Assembly (NCBI RefSeq): GCF_004167665.1
Contig: NZ_SEWE01000022.1
Location: 16,034 to 80,033, forward strand
Direction: 5' to 3'
Length of the DNA: 64,000 nt
DNA from: Hymenobacter persicinus
GTDB lineage: Bacteria > Bacteroidota > Bacteroidia > Cytophagales > Hymenobacteraceae
The notes under the pieces were generated by a model, which saw nothing but the letters and a program-made list of their open reading frames with translations, had not been told where the DNA came from and did no database searches. This document shows positions 17,303 through 24,662 of the stretch, in pieces; the stretch's first letter is position 1; every line of letters begins with the position of its first letter. The position numbers were made by a program, and so were the translations under genes.

Positions 17303-17935
17303 ATGGAAAATCCGGTTATCATTCTGGGTGCCCAGAGCCTGGGTATCAATGCCCTCGATGCTTTCACCAGCAACGACGTAGTCGTGTACTGCCTGCTCGA
17401 CGACGATGCCAAGCTTCAGAACACCGAGCTCAACGACGTGCCCGTGATGGGCAATACCGAAGACAAGCAGTTGCTCCAGCTGCTGGGCAAGAAGTGCGAG
17501 GTATTCGTGGCCACCGAGGACACGGCCAGCCGCCGCAGCCTCACCACCATGCTCCACGACGAGTACCAGGCCGTGCCCGTGAATGCCATTCACGCCCGCG
17601 CCAGCGTGTCGGAGCACGCCTGGCTGGGTCACGGCAACCTGATCGGCGCCGGGGCGGTGGTAGCCTCCAATAGCAAGCTGGGCAACGGCTGCCTGATCGG
17701 GCCCAACGCCGTGGTGGACGCCAAGGCCGAGCTGGCCGACTACGTGCAAGTGGGGGCCGGAGCCATCATCAACGCCGACGTTACGGTAGCCGAGCAGGCT
17801 TTCATTGGCCCCGGGGCCGTCATCGTGGCCGGCGTCAAGATTGGCGCCAAGGCCCGCGTCGGAGCCGGCTCGGTGGTCGTGGCCGACGTGCCCGCCAACC
17901 AGACTGTCTTTGGCAACCCGGCTCAGAAGGTTTAA
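17303..17935 (+). CDS. NeuD/PglD-type hexapeptide-repeat acyltransferase
   Basis: A 210-residue protein with an N-terminal nucleotide-fold segment (NPVIILGAQSLG, then YCLLDDDAKL) and a C-terminal left-handed beta-helix of hexapeptide repeats (about residues 95-200: HGNLIGAGAVV, NGCLIGPNAVV, QVGAGAIINADV, FIGPGAVIVAGVKIG). This is the architecture of sialic-acid O-acetyltransferase NeuD and the bacillosamine acetyltransferase PglD. The usual catalytic His is not in a standard place, so activity needs testing. ATG 17303 is chosen because the Rossmann-like strand begins there. It follows the unrecognised membrane protein, hinting at surface sugar modification. Confidence 0.8.
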   Translation: MENPVIILGAQSLGINALDAFTSNDVVVYCLLDDDAKLQNTELNDVPVMGNTEDKQLLQLLGKKCEVFVATEDTASRRSLTTMLHDEYQAVPVNAIHARASVSEHAWLGHGNLIGAGAVVASNSKLGNGCLIGPNAVVDAKAELADYVQVGAGAIINADVTVAEQAFIGPGAVIVAGVKIGAKARVGAGSVVVADVPANQTVFGNPAQKV

Positions 17936-17936
17936 A

Positions 17937-18027
17937 ACAGAGAACTTGGAGTTGAGAGCCTAGAGCTGCGAAATGTCGTTCTGGATTCTCACTTCTAAGA
18001 CCTCACTTCTACGATCTTAGTTCTAAG
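17937..18027. repeat. Weak inverted-repeat element E
   Basis: Words related to AGAACTTGGAGTTGAGAG on the left (17937-17973) face loosely complementary words (TTCTCACTTCTAAG, TCTTAGTTCTAAG) on the right (17985-18027). It starts just after the stop codon of the acyltransferase. Similarity of the arms is low, but the layout matches the other elements. Confidence 0.45.
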
Positions 18028-18031
18028 TGAC

Positions 18032-18985
18032 ATGGATTACCGCGTTCTGCTTTATTACTGCTACTCGCCCATCGAGGACCCGGAGGCGTTCCGCGAGGAG
18101 CACCACCGCCTGTGTTTGCGGCTGAATCTGCTGGGCCGCATTATCGTGGCCCACGAAGGGCTCAACGGCACCGTATCGGGCCTCGCGGCCGACTGCGAGG
18201 AGTACATGCGCATCGTCAAGGCCGACCCGCGCTTTGCGGCCCTGGAGTTCAAGGTGGACGAGGTAGACGCCCACACGTTTCAGAAGCTGCACGTGCGCGT
18301 GAAGCCCGAAATCGTGCACAGCAGCCTGCACCACACCAAGCCCCACGAGAAAACCGGCCAGCACCTTTCGCCCCAGGAGTTCAAAGACCTCAAGGACCGC
18401 GACGACGTGGTGATTGTGGATGTGCGCTCCGACTACGAATACAACGTGGGCCGCTTCAAGAACGCCGTGACCCTGGACATGGAGAACTTCCGCGACTTCC
18501 CCGAGCGGGTGGAGAAGCTGCGCGAGTTCAAGGACAAGAAAATCCTGACCTACTGCACCGGCGGCGTGAAGTGCGAAAAGGCCAGTGCCTACCTGCTCGA
18601 GCAGGGCTTCGAAAACGTGTACCAGCTCCACGGCGGCATCATCAAATACGGCATCGAAACCGGCGGCGAGGACTTCGAGGGCAAGTGCTACGTGTTTGAC
18701 TCCCGCGTGACCGTGGACGTGAACCGCGTCAACCCGACCGTTATTTCCCAGTGCCACCACTGCCAGACGCCTTCCGACCGGATGGTGAACTGCGCCAATC
18801 CGCACTGCAATGCCCACGTGCCGCTCTGCGAAACCTGCAGCCAGCAGCTCGACGGCGCCTGCTCCACCACTTGCCAGCAGCACCCCGACAAGCGCCCCTA
18901 CGACGGTACGGGCACCTATCCCAAGCTCAGCAACAACTACAATCCCGAGCAGGGCCTGCTTTCCTACCGCGCCCCGGTTCGCTAA
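18032..18985 (+). CDS. trhO: tRNA uridine(34) hydroxylase, rhodanese family
   Basis: A 317-residue protein of the TrhO/YceA type, which makes 5-hydroxyuridine at tRNA position 34 in an oxygen-dependent reaction. Residues 1-95 are the family N-terminal domain (HEGLNGTVSG). A rhodanese domain spans about 115-220 with the active-site loop TYCTGGVKCEKA (Cys175; Cys181 nearby). The C-terminal tail (about 235-290) has a Cys-rich cluster of CxxC pairs resembling a zinc ribbon, typical of the longer forms of the family. It ends with a strong terminator. Confidence 0.9.
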   Translation: MDYRVLLYYCYSPIEDPEAFREEHHRLCLRLNLLGRIIVAHEGLNGTVSGLAADCEEYMRIVKADPRFAALEFKVDEVDAHTFQKLHVRVKPEIVHSSLHHTKPHEKTGQHLSPQEFKDLKDRDDVVIVDVRSDYEYNVGRFKNAVTLDMENFRDFPERVEKLREFKDKKILTYCTGGVKCEKASAYLLEQGFENVYQLHGGIIKYGIETGGEDFEGKCYVFDSRVTVDVNRVNPTVISQCHHCQTPSDRMVNCANPHCNAHVPLCETCSQQLDGACSTTCQQHPDKRPYDGTGTYPKLSNNYNPEQGLLSYRAPVR

Positions 18986-19003
18986 TTTTCTTCTGCCTGC
19001 ACG

Positions 19004-19052
19004 CTGTCATCCTCGCGCGGCCCCGGCCAGCGGAGGATGACAGTTTTTTTTT
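19004..19052 (+). terminator. Strong rho-independent terminator after trhO
   Basis: A perfect 11-bp stem (CTGTCATCCTC at 19004-19014 with GAGGATGACAG at 19033-19043) followed by nine T. Confidence 0.9.
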
Positions 19053-19112
19053 GCCGGACCATCCCGGCGCTTTTCCGTACCATTGCACCTTCCTTTTCTA
19101 AACGCCCTCCCC

Positions 19113-19985
19113 ATGCCCATTCCTGACTCCGAGCTGATTCTCAACAAAGACGGCAGCATCTACCACCTCAACCTGCTGCCCGACCACCTCTCCGACACCA
19201 TCATCACCGTCGGCGACCCGGAGCGGGTGCCGCTGATCAGTCAGCACTTCGATTCCATCGAGACGCGCATCAGCAAGCGGGACTTCGTGACCCACGTGGG
19301 CTACTACCAGGGCAAGCGCCTGACGGTAATTTCCACCGGCATGGGCACCGACAACATCGACATTCTCATGAATGAGCTCGATGCCCTGGTCAACATCGAC
19401 TTCGTGACCCGGGAGCCCCGCCCCCAGGAGGAGCGGATTCAGCTGCGCATCGTGCGCGTGGGCACCAGCGGCGCCCTGCAGGCCGATATTCCCGTGGGCT
19501 CCCACCTCGTCTCGGAGCACGGCATCGGCCTCGATTCGCTGATGCAGTTCTACCCCCTCGTTGAAACCGGGCTGGAAGTAGAAGTGGCCGCCGGCATCCA
19601 GCAGGCCCTCGACCTGCCGTACCGCCCTTACGCCGTGCGCGGGGCCGACTTACTGCGCGAGCAGCTCGGCGCGGGCATGATCGTGGGCAACACGCTCACC
19701 TGCCCGGGCTTCTACGGTCCCCAGGGCCGGGTGCTGCGCCTGGATCTGCGCCTGCCCGACCTGATCAGCCGCTTCCAAGGCTTCCGCCACCAGAGCGCCG
19801 AGGGCGAGTTCCGCCTGACCAACTTCGAGATGGAAACCGCTGGCTACTACGCCCTGGGCCGGATGCTGGGCCACGAGGTGGTGTCGCTGAACGCCATTGT
19901 GGCCAACCGCGCCACCGGCGAGTTTGCCACCAACGCCGAAGCCGCCGTCAACGATTTGATTGCCAAGACCCTCGACCGGATCTAG
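19113..19985 (+). CDS. Nucleoside phosphorylase, uridine-phosphorylase-like
   Basis: A 290-residue protein with the PNP/UDP fold: ITVGDPERVPLIS (phosphate-binding GDP-R), YYQGKRLTVISTGMGTDNIDILMNEL, RVGTSGALQADIPVGS and the substrate-binding NFEMETAGYYALGRMLGHEVVS. The enzyme should cleave a nucleoside with phosphate to give a base and ribose-1-phosphate in salvage. Uridine is the likeliest substrate by motif resemblance, but other nucleosides are possible. ATG 19113 is chosen; an alternative in-frame start 30 nt upstream lacks support. A bidirectional terminator separates it from the convergent small gene. Confidence 0.85.
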   Translation: MPIPDSELILNKDGSIYHLNLLPDHLSDTIITVGDPERVPLISQHFDSIETRISKRDFVTHVGYYQGKRLTVISTGMGTDNIDILMNELDALVNIDFVTREPRPQEERIQLRIVRVGTSGALQADIPVGSHLVSEHGIGLDSLMQFYPLVETGLEVEVAAGIQQALDLPYRPYAVRGADLLREQLGAGMIVGNTLTCPGFYGPQGRVLRLDLRLPDLISRFQGFRHQSAEGEFRLTNFEMETAGYYALGRMLGHEVVSLNAIVANRATGEFATNAEAAVNDLIAKTLDRI

Positions 19986-20011
19986 CCTTCGGCAACCGCG
20001 CATTGTTCATT

Positions 20012-20047
20012 AAAAAGCCCCGGCGTTGCTGAACGTCGGGGCTTTTT
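20012..20047. terminator. Bidirectional terminator
   Basis: A 16-bp stem with one mismatch (AAAAAGCCCCGGCGTT with AACGTCGGGGCTTTTT) gives T-tracts on both strands, between two convergent genes. Confidence 0.9.
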
Positions 20048-20072
20048 AATTGGCGAAGCGCAGGCAAGGAGC

Positions 20073-20372
20073 TTAGTAAAACTCGAAGCGCAGCACGGCC
20101 CGCAGCGGCAGCGAGCCGCCGGATTTGAGGGTCAGGTGCTCCTGGTCGGCGGCCCAGACGGTGGTGTACACGCGCTTGGTGGCGCCGTCGGCAGTCTGAA
20201 AATAGATGTCGACTTTGCCGTGGTAGGCGTTGCCGAGCGTGGCGGCGCGCTCCGCGTCGTGGTGGCGCTGCTGGCGCGTGACGGGATTGTTGAGCACGTC
20301 GGCGGCGGGGTAGTGCAAGTCGGGGAGCACTTCCTTCTCGACGGTTTCGGGAACTGGCAGGTCAGAATTCAT
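20073..20372 (-). CDS. Conserved-looking small protein, function unknown
   Basis: A 99-residue soluble protein. The first 45 residues are hydrophilic with many charged residues. The second half (GKVDIYFQTADGATKRVYTTVWAADQEHLTLKSG, about 52-86) looks like a small beta-rich domain, a pattern I have the impression is common in Cytophagales hypotheticals. No catalytic motif, signal peptide or membrane span. It has its own bidirectional terminator downstream. Confidence 0.65.
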   Translation of the reverse strand: MNSDLPVPETVEKEVLPDLHYPAADVLNNPVTRQQRHHDAERAATLGNAYHGKVDIYFQTADGATKRVYTTVWAADQEHLTLKSGGSLPLRAVLRFEFY

Positions 20373-20492
20373 GGGGCAATAGGCGGTTGTAGGGAGCGGG
20401 GGCGTGAGGGCCGGAAAAACGAGAAGATTATATCCCGGCGGTGAAGAAAGTATGAGCGGCGCGGGAGCCGCGCCGGAAATTTGGGGTGGAAG

Positions 20493-21506
20493 CTACGCTA
20501 TTTCCGCCAGAAAGGCCATGGTATCAATGCCATCGGCGTAGTCGCTCACGGTTGGGCTCTGGGCCTGCCCGAAGGCGAAGCTGCCCGGATACTGGTGGGC
20601 GTCCGAGACGATGCACTGAATCTGCTCGGCCACGTCGGTAAGCTGGTCCACGAGGTCGACTTCGCTCTGGTAAGTACCGTAGTGCAGCACCGAAATCGGC
20701 GAAACCAGGGCCGCGCCGGGCGTGAGCAGCAGAAAGCCGTTGTCGAAATGGGGCACGGAGTTGACGAGCAGAATACTCTTGTTGTAGTCGTAGTTGTTCT
20801 GGTAGCGGTTGTGGTGGAGCACCGTGTGCCAGGGCTCCAGCGCGTCGAGCAGGGCGTCGAACCGGTAGCCTTCGGGCACGTAGAGCTTGCTCACGTTGCG
20901 GCAGCCCAGCCCGTAGTACTGAAAGATGTCGCGGCCCAGCGCCGCCAGTGCCGCCGCCGACTCCTGCCCGTTGAGAATGGCTAGGCTGGTACGGTTGCGG
21001 CGAATGAGGTGGGGCTTTTTGCTGAAGTAGTACTCAAAGTAGCGGGCCGTATTGTTCGAGCCGGTCGCAATGAAGGCGTCGGCCTCGTTGAGCCGCTCCA
21101 CGAAGGCAATGCGCTCGGCGAAGCGCGGCTCCAGCTTGATGAGCTCGTCGGCCACCCAGCGCATCAGCAGCCGGTCTTCCGAGCTGGGCTTGGCCAGCAA
21201 CTGGTGCCCGCTCACGAGCACGCAGAGCAAGTCGTGGAAACCCACCAGCGGGATGTTGCCGGCCATGACCACGCCCACGCGCCGGCTTTCGGCGGGCTCG
21301 GCGGGGTAGCGGCTGGCCCACTGCCGCAGGGTATGCTCTTCCAGGAGCGCGGCCACGCCCAGCAGGGCGGCCTGCACGTTGGGCTCGTCAAACCAGTTGT
21401 TCTGGTTGCGGGCCCGGGCGGCCAGCTCGGTGATTTCGGCGGCGGACAGGTTTTGCAGGCGGTGGCCCAGGGCAATAAATGCCGCCAGGCGGTCGGAATG
21501 ATTCAT
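20493..21506 (-). CDS. LuxC-type acyl-CoA reductase family protein
   Basis: A 337-residue protein of the aldehyde-dehydrogenase-like acyl-CoA reductase family. Motifs: GVVMAGNIPLVGFHDLL near 78-94, the SGHQLLAKPSSED substrate segment and the catalytic Cys202 in YYGLGCRNVSKLYVPEG. The enzyme should reduce a fatty acyl-CoA or acyl-ACP to aldehyde with NAD(P)H. It is divergent from a 2x[4Fe-4S] ferredoxin, a pairing suggesting redox metabolism but not proving partnership. A near-match CACTTTTG (first T replaced) is at about 21562-21569 as a possible promoter. Confidence 0.82.
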   Translation of the reverse strand: MNHSDRLAAFIALGHRLQNLSAAEITELAARARNQNNWFDEPNVQAALLGVAALLEEHTLRQWASRYPAEPAESRRVGVVMAGNIPLVGFHDLLCVLVSGHQLLAKPSSEDRLLMRWVADELIKLEPRFAERIAFVERLNEADAFIATGSNNTARYFEYYFSKKPHLIRRNRTSLAILNGQESAAALAALGRDIFQYYGLGCRNVSKLYVPEGYRFDALLDALEPWHTVLHHNRYQNNYDYNKSILLVNSVPHFDNGFLLLTPGAALVSPISVLHYGTYQSEVDLVDQLTDVAEQIQCIVSDAHQYPGSFAFGQAQSPTVSDYADGIDTMAFLAEIA

Positions 21507-21631
21507 AGGGAACAAGGACAAGCTAGGGGAGAAGCGGCCGGACGGCGTAAAAGAACCGTGCTGCAAAAGTGGCAGGAAACCGGCAAATGAGCGGAACAGC
21601 TAAAAAACTCGCAAGAGTAGCGGTTAGTTTC

Positions 21632-21639
21632 TACTTTTG
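21632..21639 (+). promoter_or_regulatory. TAnnTTTG promoter box upstream of ferredoxin
   Basis: TACTTTTG. The ATG is at 21727, leaving a leader of about 80 nt. Confidence 0.55.
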
Positions 21640-21726
21640 CCGGGCTGTAGGAGGTCCCCGCGCCCGTTTTTTTCGTAAGGACTCCCGTATTAGGACAGCA
21701 TCACCCAAAAAAAGAGGACTGCGGCT

Positions 21727-22077
21727 ATGGCCATCATGATAACTGACGAGTGCATCAACTGCGGTGCCTGCGAACCGGAATGCCCCAACAATGCCATCTA
21801 CGAAGGCGGCGCCCAGTGGCGCTGGGCCGACGGCACGGCCCTGAAGCAAGTGCAGGTCGACGGCGGCGAAACGGTGGCGGGCACGGCCCCGCAGACGCCG
21901 GTGTCGGACGAGTACTACTACATCGTGTCGGATAAGTGCACCGAGTGCGTGGGCTTCCACGAGGAGCCCCAGTGCGCCGCCGTGTGCCCCGTCGACTGCT
22001 GCGTGGACGACCCCGACTACCGCGAAACCCAGGAAGCCCTGCTCAAAAAGAAGGAGTGGCTGCACGCCGAGGCGTAA
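21727..22077 (+). CDS. fdx: Ferredoxin with two 4Fe-4S sites
   Basis: A 116-residue ferredoxin. The first cluster motif is [12 protein letters not shown]. The second is [22 protein letters not shown], with the eight-residue insertion between the second and third Cys seen in the Allochromatium-type (Alvin) ferredoxins. About 30 residues are inserted between the cluster motifs (around [12 protein letters not shown]), which is usual for the Bacteroidota form. Low-potential electron carrier in the cytoplasm; partner unknown. Stop codon TAA is directly followed by repeat arm A4. Confidence 0.93.
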   Translation: MAIMITDECINCGACEPECPNNAIYEGGAQWRWADGTALKQVQVDGGETVAGTAPQTPVSDEYYYIVSDKCTECVGFHEEPQCAAVCPVDCCVDDPDYRETQEALLKKKEWLHAEA

Positions 22078-22292
22078 GGTGAACTGGTGAGTTGTCGTTC
22101 GGGCAAACTCAACTGGTTCTTTACTTCAGGTAATGCAAAAAGCCCTTTCCCGTGTCAACAGGAAAGGGCTTTCTAGTAAAAGAGCAGTGGGTAACTGCCA
22201 CAAGGACGGATTGCTGCCGCTTGTGGCGCGGAATGTCGTGCCTCCTCGCCATGACAGGCCCGCCAGAACGACAACTCACCACCTCGCCGCTA
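22078..22292. repeat. Inverted-repeat element A4 bridging two convergent genes
   Basis: The left arm (22078-22100: two GGTGANNT words, then GTCGTTC) begins directly after the ferredoxin stop. The right arm (22266-22288) is its reverse complement (GAACGACAACTCACC), reaching the TAG stop of the amidotransferase gene (22290-22292). A terminator hairpin sits in the spacer. The arms are about 165 bp apart, the widest spacing in the window. Confidence 0.75.
22139..22172. terminator. Bidirectional terminator
   Basis: A perfect 12-bp stem AAAGCCCTTTCC with GGAAAGGGCTTT between the convergent ferredoxin and amidotransferase genes; A-tract before, short T-tract after. Confidence 0.85.
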
Positions 22293-23465
22293 CGTGCCGC
22301 AGTTGAAGTACTTGTCGTAGGCGGATTCGGGCAGCAGGTTGAGGCGGCTGAACACCTTAATGGGCCAGCGCAGCAGCCGGATCAGGCCGTAGTTATTGGG
22401 GTAGTCGCGGAAGGTGCGGGGCGGGGCGGCCACAATCCGGTCGAATTCCGCCCGGGTCAACCCCAGGCGCTTGATGCACAAATTGATAACCCGCTCATCC
22501 TCGATGGAGTTGATTTGGGCTACCCGAGCCAGGGCCACTTCCCGCGGCATCTGCCCCGAGCGCACCAGGGCCGAGTAGTTGAACAGCCGCCGGTCGATGT
22601 TGAACTTGGTACGGTTGAGGTAGTAGATAACGCTCTGGTAGAGGTCGTCGAAGTAATGGGCGCCGGGGTTCTGCCAGCTCAGCTCCCGCTCCAGCAGCGC
22701 ATCCACCTCCGTGCGCACGTAGTCGACGTGGTAGAGCAGGGTCACGGTCTTGATCCGGCGCACGAAAGTGTAGTAGAACATTTCCTTCAGACCCAGGTTG
22801 AAGCCCGGGTCGTTGGGCGTCCAGGGGCGCAGGGGCACGGTGCCAAACTGCCGGTGCACGGCCTTCAGGTACTTGCCGTCGAGGAAGTTCCACGACAGCG
22901 GGGCAATGCCCTCGGTCCGAAACGACTGCCCGATGATGATGCGCTGCACGCCTTCCCGGGCCGCCACCCCGTAGAGGGCCGTGGCAATGCCCAAGTCGGT
23001 GCCTTCCTCCATGTCGGGCGTGGAAGCTTTCAGAAACGCCAGCTTCAGGTCCTTGGATTCGCGCCAGTCGGAGGTGATGGTGCGCAGCTCTACGCCCAGC
23101 TTGCGGCAGGCCGTCACCATGTTTTCCCCGGCCACGGGGTTGCCGAAGCCGTCGTTGAAGTGCACCGCCAAGGGCCGCAGCCCCAACTGCGTGACGCAGT
23201 ACCAGAGCGTGTAGGAACTGTCGCGGCCCCCGCTCACGCCCAGAATACAGTCGTACTTGCGGCCCCGGCCGAGCCGCTTGATGTCGGCGGCTAGCTCTTG
23301 CACCTTCTGCCGGCCGGCGGCGCCGAGGGGAAAGGCCCGGTCGAGCTTGTCGTGCAAAGCGCAGAAGTTACACTCGCCCGCGGCGTCGAAGGTGATGCCG
23401 GGCACCGTGGTATCCATGATGCAACGGATGCAGCACTGCGGGCTCTGCGGTATAGGCACTGACAC
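22290..23465 (-). CDS. N-acetyl sugar amidotransferase (WbpG/PseA type)
   Basis: A 391-residue protein. It begins with a CIRCIMD ... CNFC Cys4 cluster (probable zinc site, about residues 12-40), followed by the PP-loop ATP pyrophosphatase motif GVSGGRDSSYT. Members such as WbpG turn a sugar carboxylate or acetamido group into an amide/acetamidino group on LPS or flagellar sugars, using ammonia supplied by a partner. The start is GTG at 23465 or 23459: no ATG exists upstream of the Cys4 cluster except far away in the neighbouring gene. It is the second gene of a pair with the nitrilase-fold protein. Confidence 0.82.
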   Translation of the reverse strand: MSVPIPQSPQCCIRCIMDTTVPGITFDAAGECNFCALHDKLDRAFPLGAAGRQKVQELAADIKRLGRGRKYDCILGVSGGRDSSYTLWYCVTQLGLRPLAVHFNDGFGNPVAGENMVTACRKLGVELRTITSDWRESKDLKLAFLKASTPDMEEGTDLGIATALYGVAAREGVQRIIIGQSFRTEGIAPLSWNFLDGKYLKAVHRQFGTVPLRPWTPNDPGFNLGLKEMFYYTFVRRIKTVTLLYHVDYVRTEVDALLERELSWQNPGAHYFDDLYQSVIYYLNRTKFNIDRRLFNYSALVRSGQMPREVALARVAQINSIEDERVINLCIKRLGLTRAEFDRIVAAPPRTFRDYPNNYGLIRLLRWPIKVFSRLNLLPESAYDKYFNCGT

Positions 23466-23511
23466 TAGGGTAGCGGACGGCGGAAGAATAGGAGAGGTAA
23501 CGGAAGTCAAA

Positions 23512-24435
23512 TCAGGAAGTTGGGAGTTCGTCGAACCGGTAGCCCTTGGTGCGCAGCATCTCGCCGATGGCGGTGCCCTGCTCAGGCCGGACGGGCCGGG
23601 GAATGTCGGCCACAATTAGCTCGCCGGCAAACTCGTTGAACGTGCCTTGAGCCCGCACGCCGGACGCATCGACGGCCAGGGAGCAGCCCACGCTTTTCTT
23701 GCCCTCGTAGGGCCCGCCTACCACATAGCCGACGGAAGTGGTGCTGATAACGGCCACGTTGTAGAGCCGGGCCAGAATGGAAAACGGCGTCACCCACTTT
23801 TCCCGGTAGGGGTCCGCCTCTTCGGTGATGGAAAAGTCGACGGTCCAGGAGGCGGGAGCCAGGATAAACTCGGCGCCCATGCGGGCCAGCGTGTGCCCGA
23901 TGGCCAGGCCGTCGAGGTAGTTGTCGGCGCAGATATTGACGCCGATTTTGCCCAGCGGCGTATCCACCACGTTCAGGGTCTGCCCTACGGCGTAGAAGGG
24001 CTGCTCGACGGTCAGCAAGTTGATTTTGTGGTAGGTGACGATGATTTCGCCCTGGGGATTGATCAGGATGGCCGCGTTGTAGTTGCGGCCGTGCCGGCGC
24101 TCAGTCAGACCGGCGCAAACGTAAATGCTGTAGCGCAGAGCCTGCTGGCAGAGTTGGTCACTGAAGGCGCCGGGAATGGGCTGGGCCTCAGTCAGGGCGC
24201 TAGGATGGGTCCAGGCGAAGTCCAGGGTTTCGGGCAACAGCACGATGTCGCAGCCCTGCTGGGCGGCCTGCTCAATCATGCGCGCGGCCCGCTCCAGGTT
24301 GCGCTCCGGCTCGCCGCCTTCCACCAGCAGCTGCCCCATACCGATGCGGACGGTCGGGGCCGGGGCGGCCACGGGTCCGGCTCCGGCGGCCGGAACTGGC
24401 TTTTGCGGCTTCAGAAAAGAGAAAATTCCCGCCAT
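23512..24435 (-). CDS. Carbon-nitrogen hydrolase (nitrilase fold)
   Basis: A 307-residue protein with a complete Glu-Lys-Cys triad: Glu69 (LLPETLDF), Lys137 (TYHKINLL) and Cys169 (GVNICADNY). The N-terminal 30 residues are Pro/Ala-rich and precede the fold. Members hydrolyse amides or nitriles, often releasing ammonia. The adjacent downstream gene is an amidotransferase needing ammonia, so an ammonia-supplying role is attractive; this is inference. ATG 24435 is chosen since the upstream extension is atypical. A TAnnTTTG box lies at 24512-24519. Confidence 0.85.
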   Translation of the reverse strand: MAGIFSFLKPQKPVPAAGAGPVAAPAPTVRIGMGQLLVEGGEPERNLERAARMIEQAAQQGCDIVLLPETLDFAWTHPSALTEAQPIPGAFSDQLCQQALRYSIYVCAGLTERRHGRNYNAAILINPQGEIIVTYHKINLLTVEQPFYAVGQTLNVVDTPLGKIGVNICADNYLDGLAIGHTLARMGAEFILAPASWTVDFSITEEADPYREKWVTPFSILARLYNVAVISTTSVGYVVGGPYEGKKSVGCSLAVDASGVRAQGTFNEFAGELIVADIPRPVRPEQGTAIGEMLRTKGYRFDELPTS

Positions 24436-24511
24436 ACTTCCGGTAAATGGGTGGAAAAAACAGGAGAAGTTAGACAAAATCCCTTTACGGCGTGCCAGGC
24501 AATGTCGGTTC

Positions 24512-24519
24512 CAAAGGTA
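24512..24519 (-). promoter_or_regulatory. TAnnTTTG promoter box for the nitrilase-amidotransferase pair
   Basis: TACCTTTG on the minus strand, 77 nt upstream of the nitrilase ATG; divergent from the valS box at 24624. Confidence 0.5.
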
Positions 24520-24623
24520 GCTTCAATCTGCAGGCCGCGGTATTAAAATCGGATTAATGCCGCGGGGAAAGGTTGCGCCACCGGTCCGGCAGCCCCGGAT
24601 TTCCCGCCCCGGCCCGAATTGCC

Positions 24624-24631
24624 TACTTTTG
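24624..24631 (+). promoter_or_regulatory. TAnnTTTG promoter box upstream of valS
   Basis: TACTTTTG, 31 nt upstream of the valS ATG. Confidence 0.6.
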
Positions 24632-24662
24632 CCCTTATTCCCCCACCGATATTCCCTTGACG

